Shown in pieces: positions 5,209 to 5,276 of a stretch of DNA of 5,276 nucleotides. The translations under genes were made by a program, and so were the position numbers. Each line of letters opens with the position of its first letter. The first letter of the stretch is position 1. Where the stretch lies: the NCBI GenBank assembly GCA_003162655.1, contig PMMY01000055.1:5656-10931 (forward strand), read 5' to 3'. The notes beneath the pieces are model-generated. The model ran no database searches. It was given only the letters and a program-made list of their open reading frames with translations, and had not been told where the DNA came from. Source of the stretch: Methanobacterium sp. GTDB lineage: Archaea > Methanobacteriota > Methanobacteria > Methanobacteriales > Methanobacteriaceae.

Positions 5209-5276
5209 ATGGCAAAGATGGGATCAAGAAAACATCTTAAACGATTCAAATCACCAGTGCACTGGCCCATTCACCC
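5209..5276 (+). CDS. rps4e: 30S ribosomal protein S4e (eS4), 5' end only
   Basis: The reading frame opens at ATG 5209, one base after the rpl24 stop, and runs off the window after 22 full codons. The residues MAKMGSRKHLKRFKSPVHWP match the highly conserved N-terminus of archaeal/eukaryotic S4e, a 30S protein with no bacterial counterpart. Its position after rpl24 is the standard archaeal order. Purine-rich GAGGAAGGGA at the end of rpl24 (5194-5203) can act as the ribosome-binding site. Confidence 0.94.
   Translation, partial: MAKMGSRKHLKRFKSPVHWPIH

Noticed and set aside
1..5276. A new or accessory system (defence, mobile, CRISPR, toxin-antitoxin)
   Set aside because: Every substantial open stretch is accounted for by conserved ribosomal, initiation-factor or RNase P genes in the standard archaeal order; I saw no array of spaced repeats, transposase or insertion boundary.

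Overview
The window is a stretch of an archaeal S10/spc-type ribosomal protein cluster, entirely on the + strand. The gene order is rpl4 (3' end) - rpl23 - rpl2 - rps19 - rpl22 - rps3 - rpl29 - SUI1/aIF1 - rnp1 (RNase P subunit) - rps17 - rpl14 - rpl24 - rps4e (5' end). Several things mark it as euryarchaeal rather than bacterial: a translation factor and an RNase P protein lie between L29 and S17, no L16 gene lies between S3 and L29, L24 is followed by S4e, and the proteins are of the archaeal/eukaryotic type. Ribosome-binding sites of the GGAGG and GGTGAT kinds, AGA/AGG-rich arginine codons, AT-rich spacers and the protein sequences (from memory of the family) suggest a mesophilic methanogen of the Methanobacteriales, probably Methanobacterium-like. 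The genus is an inference.

Layout. 1-1119 holds the end of L4, then L23 and L2. Two short spacers there carry hairpin-capable inverted repeats: one overlaps the rpl4 stop, the other lies between rpl23 and rpl2. At 1120-1181 an AT-rich spacer with a TATA-like run and an exact 10-bp tandem repeat precedes a TTG-initiated rps19. From 1182 to 3643, S19, L22, S3, L29 and a SUI1-family factor are packed tightly, with ribosome-binding sites often inside the preceding gene. S3 carries a highly acidic C-terminal tail of about 120 residues. At 3644-3707 a hairpin followed by a T-rich tract separates the SUI1 gene from rnp1. The largest spacer, 3990-4112, is very AT-rich with repeated TATA-like motifs. 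From 4113 on, S17, L14, L24 and the start of S4e are again tightly packed.

How the genes work together. L2, L14, L22, L23, L24 and L29 are 50S proteins: L22, L23, L24 and L29 surround the exit tunnel, L2 is near the peptidyl transferase centre, and L14 is at the subunit interface. S3, S17, S19 and S4e are 30S proteins. aIF1/SUI1 controls start-codon choice on the 30S subunit, and Rnp1 helps RNase P mature tRNA 5' ends. The cluster therefore co-produces ribosome parts, an initiation factor and a tRNA-processing subunit. I find no mobile element, CRISPR array, tRNA or new system. The items most worth a second look are the acidic S3 tail and the structured spacers.
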